A stretch of 64,000 bases of DNA from contig NZ_JWLK01000010.1 of NCBI RefSeq assembly GCF_000814005.1, positions 1 to 64,000 on the forward strand, written 5' to 3'. Shown here one piece after another: positions 25,669-34,166 of the stretch. Below the pieces are notes generated by a model. It ran no database searches. It saw nothing but the letters and a program-made list of their open reading frames with translations, and was not told where the DNA came from. The DNA is from Ruegeria sp. ANG-S4. GTDB taxonomy: Bacteria; Pseudomonadota; Alphaproteobacteria; Rhodobacterales; Rhodobacteraceae. The translations under genes were made by a program, and so were the position numbers. Position 1 is the stretch's first letter; each line of letters begins with the position of its first letter.

Positions 25669-26466
25669 GTGACCTATGACAGCCTCATCCCAGTCCTCAG
25701 ACGCCTCGCCTTACAGGCCGGGGACGTCATCATGGGAATTTACGACGCGGATGACTTTGAGGTGAAGGTCAAATCCGATTCCAGCCCGGTGACCGAGGCG
25801 GATGAAGCCGCCGATGCCCTGATCTCGGAAGGATTGCGCGCGGCTTTTCCGGGTGTTCTTCTGGTAACCGAAGAACAGGCGGCCTCGCATTCGGAAAAGG
25901 ATGACATGTTTCTGATTGTCGATCCGCTGGACGGCACAAAGGAATTCATCAACCGGCGCGGCGACTTTACGGTGAACATCGCTTTGGTCGAAAACGGTGT
26001 GCCGACCCGTGGCGTGGTTTATGCGCCAGCACGCAAGCGACTGTTTTACACGCAAGCGGATGGGCAATCGGTCGAGGAAACCGGCGCTCTGGACAAGGAT
26101 CAGGCTGGGGCGTTGACCCCCATATCAGTCTCTAACCCGGACAATTCGGCGCTGATGATCGTCGCGTCCAAATCCCACCGGGATCAGGCGACCGAAGACT
26201 ACATCAACAAGTATCAAGTGCGTGACAGCAAAAGTGCAGGATCTTCTTTGAAATTCTGTCTGGTTGCCACGGGTGAGGCTGACCTTTACCCACGTGTCGG
26301 GCGCACGATGGAATGGGACACCGCCGCGGGTCACGCCGTGCTTTCCGGCGCAGGCGGCACGGTTGTGCGCTTTGACGACCATTCGCCGCTACGATATGGC
26401 AAGGACGGCTATGCAAATCCGTTCTTTATCGCCTACGCTCCGGGTGTTGAATTGAAGGAAGCCTGA
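25669..26466 (+). CDS. cysQ: 3'(2'),5'-bisphosphate nucleotidase CysQ
   Basis: Removes the 3'-phosphate of PAP, the by-product of PAPS-using reactions. 265 residues from GTG 25669 (GGAG eight bases upstream). Inositol-phosphatase fold: DSSPVTEADEAAD, the metal site EEQ, DPLDGTKEFINRRGDF, and WDTAAGHAVLSGAGG. Its stop shares one base with the kdsB ATG (TGATG). In this locus it probably clears PAP made by the sulfotransferase at the far end of the operon. Confidence 0.92.
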   Translation: MTYDSLIPVLRRLALQAGDVIMGIYDADDFEVKVKSDSSPVTEADEAADALISEGLRAAFPGVLLVTEEQAASHSEKDDMFLIVDPLDGTKEFINRRGDFTVNIALVENGVPTRGVVYAPARKRLFYTQADGQSVEETGALDKDQAGALTPISVSNPDNSALMIVASKSHRDQATEDYINKYQVRDSKSAGSSLKFCLVATGEADLYPRVGRTMEWDTAAGHAVLSGAGGTVVRFDDHSPLRYGKDGYANPFFIAYAPGVELKEA

Positions 26467-27266
26467 TGTCCGTTCTGATTGTCATTCCAGCGCGTTATGC
26501 CTCGACCCGCTATCCGGGCAAGCCACTTGTTCCGCTGACCGGGGCCAGCGGCGCCACGATGACCTTGATCGAACGATCCTGGCGCGCCGCGATGGCCGTG
26601 TCCGGTGTCGATCGCGTTGTTGTCGCAACCGACGATGAGCGTATCCGCGACGTATCAGAAGGTTTCGGGGCCGAGGTCGTCATGACCTCGGACACCTGTC
26701 GCAATGGCACCGAGCGCTGTGCAGAGGCGCATGCGGCATTGGGCGGTGGTTACGACATTGTGGTGAACCTGCAGGGTGACGCGCCTTTGACGCCGCACTG
26801 GTTTATCGAAGATCTGATAACAGGCCTGCGCAACGCGACAGACGCCGGGGTGGCCACTCCGGTCCTGCGGTGTGATGGCGATGCGTTGAACGGGTTGCTG
26901 AACGATCGCAAACAGGGGCGAGTTGGTGGGACGACGGCGGTGTTCGGAAATGACCACAGCGCGCTATATTTCTCGAAAGAGGTGATCCCCTTTACGGCAG
27001 AAACGTATGACAGCGCAGATCAGACTCCGGTTTTTCACCATGTCGGCGTCTATGCCTATCGACCCGATGCGCTGGCGGCTTATCCCGGTTGGACCACGGG
27101 CCCGTTGGAGGGCTTGGAAGGTTTGGAGCAATTGCGATTCATGGAAAACGGCCGCAAAGTCTTGTGTGTGGAAGTAGAAGCACGAGGCCGCCAGTTCTGG
27201 GAGTTGAACAACCCGCAGGACGTCGCCAAGATCGAAGAAATGATGGCTGCGATGGGTCTTGAATGA
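26466..27266 (+). CDS. kdsB: 3-deoxy-manno-octulosonate cytidylyltransferase
   Basis: Makes CMP-Kdo from Kdo and CTP, the donor for lipid A cores and for capsule linkers. 266 residues. IPARYASTRYPGKPL at the N-terminus, VVNLQGDAPL with the metal-binding aspartate, and HVGVYAYRPDALAAY are family motifs. Overlaps galE by ATGA. The chromosome may carry a second kdsB for LPS; here the copy sits with polysaccharide genes. Confidence 0.92.
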   Translation: MSVLIVIPARYASTRYPGKPLVPLTGASGATMTLIERSWRAAMAVSGVDRVVVATDDERIRDVSEGFGAEVVMTSDTCRNGTERCAEAHAALGGGYDIVVNLQGDAPLTPHWFIEDLITGLRNATDAGVATPVLRCDGDALNGLLNDRKQGRVGGTTAVFGNDHSALYFSKEVIPFTAETYDSADQTPVFHHVGVYAYRPDALAAYPGWTTGPLEGLEGLEQLRFMENGRKVLCVEVEARGRQFWELNNPQDVAKIEEMMAAMGLE

Positions 27267-28246
27267 CCAATATTCTGGTTACAGGTGGTGCCGGATACAT
27301 CGGCTCTCACGCTTGCAAGGCGCTGGCGCGGTCCGGCTACACACCAATTACCTATGACAACCTCTCGACCGGTTGGCAGGATGCCGTGAAATTCGGACCG
27401 TTCGAACAGGGCGACCTGCGGGATCGGGCCCGGCTGGATGATGTTTTTGCCGCGTACAAACCTGCCGCGGTTATGCATTTCGCCGCACTTAGCCAAGTGG
27501 GTGAGGCGATGGCTCAACCCGGCAAGTACTGGTCAAACAATGTCGCGGGCTCGCTCGCGCTGATCGAGGCTGCGGTTGCAGCGGGATGTATGAGGTTTGT
27601 GTTTTCCTCTACCTGCGCGACCTATGGAGAGCATGACAACGTGGTCCTCGACGAGAACACGCCGCAACATCCGCTGAACGCTTACGGGGCATCGAAACGC
27701 GCAATCGAGGATATCCTGCGCGACTTTGAGGCTGCGCATGGCCTGAACCACGTCATCTTTCGGTATTTCAACGTCGCTGGTGCGGACCCTGAAACCGAAG
27801 TGGGCGAGTTCCACCAGCCCGAGACCCATTTGGTGCCGCTGCTGCTGGACGCAATTGACGGAAAGCGAGAGGGGCTGACCGTTTTCGGAACCGATTACGA
27901 CACACCAGATGGCACCTGTATTCGCGACTATGTTCACGTTTGCGATCTTGTGGATGCGCACATTCTGGGTTTGAACTGGTTGGAACAGGACAACGGCAGT
28001 CGGGTATTCAATCTTGGCACGGGGTTCGGATTTTCGGTGATGGACGTTATCGAGAAATCCCGGACCGTGACAAACCGTGCAGTCCCTTTCACCATAGGCC
28101 CGCGACGTGCAGGCGATTGCACTCGGCTGGTATCCGGATCAACAAGGGCGGAAAAGGAACTGGGCTGGTCGCCCAAAATGTCAACGTTAGAGACGATGAT
28201 AGGCGATGCATGGCGCTGGCATCAAACCGGAAGTTATCAAAAATGA
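27263..28246 (+). CDS. galE: UDP-glucose 4-epimerase
   Basis: Interconverts UDP-glucose and UDP-galactose (or the N-acetyl forms). 327 residues, short-chain dehydrogenase fold: NAD loop TGGAGYIGSHACKAL, catalytic triad S/T...YxxxK seen as SSTCATYGE and NAYGASKRAIED, and FNVAGADPE. It supplies nucleotide sugar for the glycosyltransferases that follow immediately. Confidence 0.93.
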   Translation: MTNILVTGGAGYIGSHACKALARSGYTPITYDNLSTGWQDAVKFGPFEQGDLRDRARLDDVFAAYKPAAVMHFAALSQVGEAMAQPGKYWSNNVAGSLALIEAAVAAGCMRFVFSSTCATYGEHDNVVLDENTPQHPLNAYGASKRAIEDILRDFEAAHGLNHVIFRYFNVAGADPETEVGEFHQPETHLVPLLLDAIDGKREGLTVFGTDYDTPDGTCIRDYVHVCDLVDAHILGLNWLEQDNGSRVFNLGTGFGFSVMDVIEKSRTVTNRAVPFTIGPRRAGDCTRLVSGSTRAEKELGWSPKMSTLETMIGDAWRWHQTGSYQK

Positions 28247-28253
28247 GGTTGCG

Positions 28254-29294
28254 GTGACGTCGCTTTGCCAGGACGCACCGCCACCGGGCTGGACGCAGCG
28301 GTATCGGCTGCGCCTCAAACGCAAGCGTCTTTTGTGGCGATCCTTTCGCAGCCGCCGCCAACTCACGAGCGTGGCAAACCGCACCCGTCAGATCTCAACA
28401 GGCGCCGTTCTTGCGTTCGCGACAATTCGTAACGAGATCGTCCGCTTGCCCCGGTTTTTTGATCACTATCGCCGGTTGGGGGTGGATCACTTTCTGGTCG
28501 TCGACAACAACAGCGACGATGGAACGGCCGAATTTCTAAAGGATCAGCCGGATGTGTCATTGTGGCAGACCCAAGCCAGTTATCGCGACGCGCGGTTTGG
28601 ACTGGATTGGCTGACATGGTTGCAAATGAAATACGGCCATGGGCACTGGACGTTGATGATTGATGCGGACGAATTGCTGATCTACGCGGATCATCAAACA
28701 CGCAATTTGCATGAACTGACACAGGATCTTGATGCGCGGGGGCAGCTGGCATTTGGCGCGCTGATGCTGGACATGTACCCGGAAGGGCCGTTGGGTACTC
28801 AAAGGTATGATCCGCAGTCGGACCCAACCAAGCTTTTGTGTTGGTTTGACAACGGGCCATTCAGGGTTCAGCGGCAACAGCCTTTGGGCAATCTGTGGGT
28901 GCAGGGTGGTGTCCGGGAAAGGGCGTTCTTCCAAGACCGGACCGACAGATCACCTACGCTGAACAAAATCCCGCTTGTCCGGTGGTCGCGAAGGTTTGCT
29001 TATATAAACTCAAGCCATTCCGCGCTGCCACGGCGGTTGAATTTTGCGTATGACGGACCGGGGGGCGATGCCCCGTCTGGCATCTTGCTGCATACAAAGT
29101 TTCTGCCTGAAATCACCGAAAAGTCGCGCATCGAAAAGTCCCGAGGTCAGCATTTTTACAACCCCGAACAGTTCCGATCATACTATGACGCAATAGTCGC
29201 GGCACCCGATCTTTGGACATCCAAATCGGTCCGGTTCACAGGATGGGAACAGTTGGTCGATCTGGGGCTTATGAATGCGGGGTCCGAGGGCTGA
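28254..29294 (+). CDS. Family 2 glycosyltransferase, copy A
   Basis: 346 residues from GTG 28254, which has TGAGG five bases upstream overlapping the galE stop. A very basic N-terminal stretch (RYRLRLKRKRLLWRSFRSRR) precedes the GT-A domain: ATIRNEIVRLPRFFDHYR, DHFLVVDNNSDDGTAEFL, and the metal-binding DADEL. The pattern fits the Glyco_tranf_2_4 type. The sugar donor and acceptor are unknown. Copy B follows after 152 bases and is clearly a paralogue. Confidence 0.87.
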   Translation: MTSLCQDAPPPGWTQRYRLRLKRKRLLWRSFRSRRQLTSVANRTRQISTGAVLAFATIRNEIVRLPRFFDHYRRLGVDHFLVVDNNSDDGTAEFLKDQPDVSLWQTQASYRDARFGLDWLTWLQMKYGHGHWTLMIDADELLIYADHQTRNLHELTQDLDARGQLAFGALMLDMYPEGPLGTQRYDPQSDPTKLLCWFDNGPFRVQRQQPLGNLWVQGGVRERAFFQDRTDRSPTLNKIPLVRWSRRFAYINSSHSALPRRLNFAYDGPGGDAPSGILLHTKFLPEITEKSRIEKSRGQHFYNPEQFRSYYDAIVAAPDLWTSKSVRFTGWEQLVDLGLMNAGSEG

Positions 29295-29446
29295 ACTGAT
29301 GCCCGCGGGACTCAGGGGGGAAGTATACCGGATTTAAACCCGTTGCTTCGCAAAGTGCAAAAGTGTCATAAAACATCAATTGCCCGGCACCACTCAGGCC
29401 TCGGCCATCTTCGGGCAAGCTCGCGTAAAAGGGGTAGGGCAGTCGC

Positions 29447-30457
29447 GTGAGCCTTTTGGATTCCTATCGCATGAGGTTGCGGCGCAAGCGCCGCCTTTTG
29501 CGCTGCATCCGTAAACGTCGCGAATTGAAACCTGCCCAAAGCAACGCGTCTGCGATCCAGCCCGACGACATTCTTTTGATGAGCGTCATCCGCAACGAGA
29601 AAATTCGGCTGCCATATTTTCTGGACTACTACCGCGCGCTTGGGATCAATCACTTTCTGTTCGTCGACAACAACAGCGACGATGGTTCTGCCGAGTATCT
29701 TGCGCAACAGGCCGATGTTTCGCTTTGGCATGCCAATGCCAGTTACAAACAGGCCACATTCGGCGTCGATTGGGTCAACTACCTTCTGCGCAGCTTTGCC
29801 CACGACCACTGGGTGCTAACCGTCGATCCGGACGAATTCTTTGTCTACCCGTTCTGCGACACAAGGCCCATAAGGGCGTTGACCGATTGGCTGGACGACA
29901 CCGGCGTACGCAGTTTCGGCACCATGCTGATCGACATGTATCCACGCGGCCCTATTGAGGCGTCACCCTATCACGAAGGGGAAGACCCGTTCGAAATCGC
30001 GCCATGGTTCGATTCCGGGAACTACATGATCACCCGGAACCCGGCCTATGGAAACTTGTGGATACAAGGCGGCCCACGCAGCCGCGTGTTTTTTCAGAAC
30101 ACGCCGAAAAGCGCCCCGGCGCTGAACAAGATACCGCTGGTCAAGTGGAACCGCCGATACACCTATGTCAGCTCAACCCATGCCTTGTTGCCGCGCGGAT
30201 TGAATCAGGTCTACGAACAAAGGGGGGGTGAGAAAACCAGCGGGGCGTTGTTGCACGCCAAACTGATCGACACGCTTGGCGACAAAGCGCGCGAGGAAAT
30301 GCAGCGCGGCCAGCACTATCGCGCGTCGGACGAATACCGCGCCTATGCGCAACAGCTCGAAACGCGTCCCGTGTTCTGGAACACCTTGTCCGAAAAATAC
30401 ATAAACTGGCGCCAGCTTGAGATTCTGGGCCTGATGTCCAAGGGAAACTGGGCATGA
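29447..30457 (+). CDS. Family 2 glycosyltransferase, copy B
   Basis: 336 residues from GTG (AGGG about 8 bases upstream). It matches copy A along its length: basic N-terminus (YRMRLRRKRRLLRCIRKRRE), SVIRNEKIRLPYFLDYYRALG, FLFVDNNSDDGSAEYL, then DPDEF in place of DADEL, and shared NLWIQGG, LNKIPLVKW and ALLPR blocks. A gene duplication is the simplest explanation. A weak promoter-like pair (TTGCTT, 18 bases, CATAAA at 29343-29372) lies in the gap before it. Overlaps the next gene by ATGA. Confidence 0.87.
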   Translation: MSLLDSYRMRLRRKRRLLRCIRKRRELKPAQSNASAIQPDDILLMSVIRNEKIRLPYFLDYYRALGINHFLFVDNNSDDGSAEYLAQQADVSLWHANASYKQATFGVDWVNYLLRSFAHDHWVLTVDPDEFFVYPFCDTRPIRALTDWLDDTGVRSFGTMLIDMYPRGPIEASPYHEGEDPFEIAPWFDSGNYMITRNPAYGNLWIQGGPRSRVFFQNTPKSAPALNKIPLVKWNRRYTYVSSTHALLPRGLNQVYEQRGGEKTSGALLHAKLIDTLGDKAREEMQRGQHYRASDEYRAYAQQLETRPVFWNTLSEKYINWRQLEILGLMSKGNWA

Positions 30458-32154
30458 GCAGCCTGGGCATCGTCATGCTTGTGCATACGGCGCTGGACCG
30501 GGTCGAGCAGGTTGCCCGGCACTGGACTGCATCGGGTTGCCCCGTCGTGATCCATGTGGACCTCAAAGTCGCCAAACCAGACTATGCAAAACTCGTGAAC
30601 AGATGCGGTGACGATCCGCTGATCCTGTTTTCAGAACGCCATGTCTGCGATTGGGGGCGGTGGGGGATCGTCGCCGCTTCGCAATCCGCCGCAGGGCTGG
30701 TGTTGGACCGGTTCCCGGATGTACGCCATGTCTACCTGTCCTCGGGGGCGTGCCTGCCGTTGCGACCGATCGAAGATCTGATCACGTACCTGGCGGACCG
30801 CCAGCGCGTCGATTTCATCGAAAGCGCAACAACACGCGACGTCACCTGGACAATCGGCGGGCTGGATCTGGAACGCTTTACCCTTCGGTTTCCGTTTTCA
30901 TGGCGCAAACATCGCAGACTGTTCGATGCCTATGTCCGTCTGCAACGCGCCCTCGGCATTCGCCGCGCGATCCCTGAAGGCCTTGTTCCACATATGGGAA
31001 GCCAATGGTGGTGCCTGACGCGGCAAACATTGTCTGCGATCCTGCAGGACCCCAACCGCAAGGTTTACGACCGTTACTTCCAAAAAGTCTGGATACCCGA
31101 CGAAAGTTACTTTCAGACGCTGGCGCGGCTTTACTCTACCCATATCGAGAGCCGGTCGCTGACCTTGTCGAAATTCGACTACCAAGGTCGGCCACACATG
31201 TTTTATGACGATCATCTGCAATTGCTTAGACGGTCAGACTGCTTTGTCGCGCGCAAGGTCTGGCCCGGCGCGGATCGTTTGTATCAGGCCTTTCTGGCGA
31301 CGCAGAACAGCGCTATGAAACCGGCCGAGCCTAACCCCGGAAAAATCGACCGCCTATTCGCCAAAGCGGTCGAGCGGCGCACACGCGGGCGCGATGGTCT
31401 TTACAATCAAAGCCGGTTTCCCCGGCCCAGCGCGGGGTGCGGCCTGACGGCCCACCCATATTCGGTGCTTCAGGGCTTTACCGAACTTTTCGAGGATTTC
31501 GAGACTTGGTTGGCAAATGCAACCGGGGCCCGTGTTCACGGCCATCTCTACGCCCCGGACAAGGCTCAATTTGCGGGCAACGAAACCATGTTGAACGGGG
31601 CGCTGAGCGATTGTGCTTCGCTGCGGGATTATAACCCCGAAGCGTTCCTGACAAACCTGATCTGGAACACGCGAGGCGAGCGTCAGTGCTTTCAGTTCGG
31701 TCCAGCCGACAACCAAAAAATCAACAGTTTGATGGCGCGCGACAAGAATGCCCGCGTTTCCGTCATAACTGGTGCCTGGGCCGTTCCGTTGTTTCGTTCC
31801 AACATGAACTTTGCCGACATCCGGACCGAGGCCGCGCGCCTGCAACAGATCGAGACAAAGCAGTTGAAAGTACTGAACTCTATCGGTGACAAGGCCGGGC
31901 TTCGCATCTGGTCGATGGCCGAATTCGTCGAGTCGCCGATGGAACCTTTACAGTCCGTAATTGATGAGATTGGCCCAACACAGCCCAGCCATGTGACCGA
32001 GGCACCAACAATGGTTGATCTGACCGGGTTTGGAAAGTTCCTTCAAAACCTGAAAAATCAGGGCATGCACCCATATCTGATGGGCGATTTTCCAGCCGAC
32101 GATGTGTTTGGCAGCCAAGGCAAGCCCTTCCGAAAACCCTATCTTGTAAAATAA
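30454..32154 (+). CDS. GT14 (beta-1,6-N-acetylglucosaminyltransferase-like) protein with a large C-terminal domain of unknown function
   Basis: 566 residues. The first ~290 are a Core-2/I-branching-enzyme-like GT14 domain: VMLVHTALDRVEQVARHW, VVIHVDLKV, YLSSGACLPLRPIEDLI and GSQWWCLTRQTL followed by PDESYFQTL. The rest (about 300-566) resembles the roseobacter DUF5928 type; SVLQGFTELFEDFETWLANA and RVHGHLYAPD mark its beginning. I cannot assign its function. Coupled to copy B upstream (ATGA) and 6 bases from the sulfotransferase downstream. Confidence 0.85.
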   Translation: MSSLGIVMLVHTALDRVEQVARHWTASGCPVVIHVDLKVAKPDYAKLVNRCGDDPLILFSERHVCDWGRWGIVAASQSAAGLVLDRFPDVRHVYLSSGACLPLRPIEDLITYLADRQRVDFIESATTRDVTWTIGGLDLERFTLRFPFSWRKHRRLFDAYVRLQRALGIRRAIPEGLVPHMGSQWWCLTRQTLSAILQDPNRKVYDRYFQKVWIPDESYFQTLARLYSTHIESRSLTLSKFDYQGRPHMFYDDHLQLLRRSDCFVARKVWPGADRLYQAFLATQNSAMKPAEPNPGKIDRLFAKAVERRTRGRDGLYNQSRFPRPSAGCGLTAHPYSVLQGFTELFEDFETWLANATGARVHGHLYAPDKAQFAGNETMLNGALSDCASLRDYNPEAFLTNLIWNTRGERQCFQFGPADNQKINSLMARDKNARVSVITGAWAVPLFRSNMNFADIRTEAARLQQIETKQLKVLNSIGDKAGLRIWSMAEFVESPMEPLQSVIDEIGPTQPSHVTEAPTMVDLTGFGKFLQNLKNQGMHPYLMGDFPADDVFGSQGKPFRKPYLVK

Positions 32155-32160
32155 GGCGCG

Positions 32161-33606
32161 ATGACCCCCGATTTTGACTATTTCATCGTGCTTGCCGACA
32201 TGCGAACAGGCTCGAACCTGCTGGAGCAGCACCTGAATTCGCTCGACGGGGTCACGTGTTTTGGCGAGGCGTTCAACCCATACTTCGTGGGCCTTCCGAA
32301 GCTGTCCGAGATGCTGGGCTTCACACCTGAAATCCGCGACCGTGATCCGCTGGCCCTGATTGACGCCATCCGCGCGGCACCCGGTGAACTGAACGGATTC
32401 CGTTTCTTCAGCGATCATGATGCGCGCGCGTTAGAACCAGCTTTGGACGATCACCGCTGCGCCAAGATCATCCTGACGCGCAACCCGTTGGACAGCTACA
32501 TTTCATGGAAAATTGCCGTTGAAACGAAACAGTGGCGGCTGGTGAACATCAAACAGCGACGCGAGGCACAGATCACCTTTGACGCCGAGGAGTTCACCGA
32601 GCAAGTGGACCTGCGACGGACGTTTCAGCACACGGTGCTGAACCATCTTCAGAAAACCGGACAAACGCCGTTCTACATCGCATATGAAGATTTGAACGAC
32701 ACACAGGTTTTGAACGGGCTGACCAAGTGGTTGGGGATCAAGGCACGATTTGCCGAACTCGAGGAGCGCTTACGGCGACAAAATCCCGCCTCTGCCTTGT
32801 CCAAGGTCACCAACCCCGCGGATGTCGAGGCGGCGGTATCCGGTCTCGATCGGTTCAATCTGTATCAAGTCCCAAACTACGAACCGCGTCGCGGCCCGGC
32901 AGTTTCGCGCCATGTCTGCGCGGCCAAGTCGCCATTGATGTACTTACCGGTACGTGGTGGTCCGGAACCGCAGGTAGCGAAATGGCTGGCGGATCTGGAC
33001 GGGGTTGGATCTGCGGAGCTTCTGACCGAGCGCAGCCAAAAACAGGTGCGTGACTGGATGCAATCCAACCCCGGACATCGTAAATTCACTGTGCTCCGTC
33101 ACCCGCTGGCACGCGCGCATTCCGTGTTCTGCACCCGTATTCTGAGCACCGGCCCCGACGCCTATGTCAAAATTCGAAATATGATGCGCAACCGGTACAA
33201 GCTTCCGATCCCTGAAACGGTCGAGGGGGGCGAATACTCAGAAGATCAGCACCATGCTGCTTTTTCTGCTTTTTTGCAGTTTCTGCAAAACATTCTGACC
33301 GGCCAAACACCGATACGAGTGGATGGCCTGTGGTGTTCGCAGGCGCAAATGCTTGAAGGAATGGCAGCTTTTGCGTTGCCCGATTTGATTCTGCGCGAGG
33401 AAGACCTGGCCACTGCCCTGCCCGATCTGGCAAGGCAGGTCGGGCACACAAACCCGCCGAAGCCGGTTGTGACGGAACCAGATACGCCATTCGAACTTGC
33501 ACGGATCTACGATGCCAAGCTCGAGGCACTGGCCAGAAAGACCTATCAGCGGGACTACTTGCTGTTCGGGTTCAGTAATTGGTCACCGATCACGGGCGCA
33601 GAGTGA
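32161..33606 (+). CDS. Tandem-domain sulfotransferase (NodH-like N-terminal half)
   Basis: 481 residues, about twice a single domain. The N-terminal half has the PAPS 5'-phosphate loop ADMRTGSNLLEQHL (about 12-25) and 3'-phosphate segment IILTRNPLDSYISWK (about 103-117), as in NodH/Stf0 carbohydrate sulfotransferases. The C-terminal half (about 255-480) resembles Sulfotransfer_2: KFTVLRHPLARAHSVF at 308-323 is its 3'-phosphate motif, but the expected P-K-T-G-G loop reads LPVRGGPEP at 262-270, with arginine for lysine-threonine. So the second site may be altered. Likely sulfates the polysaccharide made by the locus. The 3' end overlaps the convergent L,D-transpeptidase gene by 17 bases. Confidence 0.85.
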   Translation: MTPDFDYFIVLADMRTGSNLLEQHLNSLDGVTCFGEAFNPYFVGLPKLSEMLGFTPEIRDRDPLALIDAIRAAPGELNGFRFFSDHDARALEPALDDHRCAKIILTRNPLDSYISWKIAVETKQWRLVNIKQRREAQITFDAEEFTEQVDLRRTFQHTVLNHLQKTGQTPFYIAYEDLNDTQVLNGLTKWLGIKARFAELEERLRRQNPASALSKVTNPADVEAAVSGLDRFNLYQVPNYEPRRGPAVSRHVCAAKSPLMYLPVRGGPEPQVAKWLADLDGVGSAELLTERSQKQVRDWMQSNPGHRKFTVLRHPLARAHSVFCTRILSTGPDAYVKIRNMMRNRYKLPIPETVEGGEYSEDQHHAAFSAFLQFLQNILTGQTPIRVDGLWCSQAQMLEGMAAFALPDLILREEDLATALPDLARQVGHTNPPKPVVTEPDTPFELARIYDAKLEALARKTYQRDYLLFGFSNWSPITGAE

Positions 33607-34108
33607 TGATCGTGCCTTCGTTGACCATGGCGTAAATTTCTTCCATTTCGTCATTCTTGACCGCGATGCATCCCGCTGTCCAATCCGACGTTTTCTTGGC
33701 GCGCTTGCGCTCAGAGCGTCGATTGGGCTGTCCGTGTATGAAAATATCCCCGCCGGGATCGACCCCTGCCGCCTTGGCCTGAGCGATGTCCGACGAATTT
33801 GGGTATGAAATGCCCAAAGACAGGTGATACCGGCTGCGCGGGTTGCGCCGATCTATCAGATAGGTTCCTTCGGGCGTGCGTCCGTCGCCCTTGCGGGTCT
33901 TGGTACCGGCGGGCGCAAAACCCAAATCCACCTTGTATTCCTTGAGTATCTTCTCGTTATGCAAAAGATACATTTTCCGGGCGCTCTTATTGATGACCAA
34001 AGAGGTCACCTCGGGCCCGTTGTAACTTAGAAATCTGGGGTTGGCTGAGGCACATGCCGAAAGGCTCAGCGTAGCCATTGCCCCTAGTCCAAATGCTCGA
34101 CGATCCAT
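33590..34108 (-). CDS. L,D-transpeptidase family (YkuD) protein, probable lipoprotein
   Basis: 172 residues. A twin-arginine-like start (MDRRAFGLGAMATLSLSACAS) ends in a lipobox-type LSAC, so it is probably a lipid-anchored periplasmic protein. The YkuD domain has FIHGQPN and the active site as DWTAGCIAV (cysteine about 148), where S-x-G-C is replaced by T-A-G-C. It would form 3-3 peptidoglycan cross-links or attach proteins to peptidoglycan. Confidence 0.87.
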   Translation of the reverse strand: MDRRAFGLGAMATLSLSACASANPRFLSYNGPEVTSLVINKSARKMYLLHNEKILKEYKVDLGFAPAGTKTRKGDGRTPEGTYLIDRRNPRSRYHLSLGISYPNSSDIAQAKAAGVDPGGDIFIHGQPNRRSERKRAKKTSDWTAGCIAVKNDEMEEIYAMVNEGTIITLRP

Positions 34109-34166
34109 GTTTTCACTGCCTGCTGCTCTTTTTTGTGCATTATGCCAAAAACCGAAAAAACTGAAA

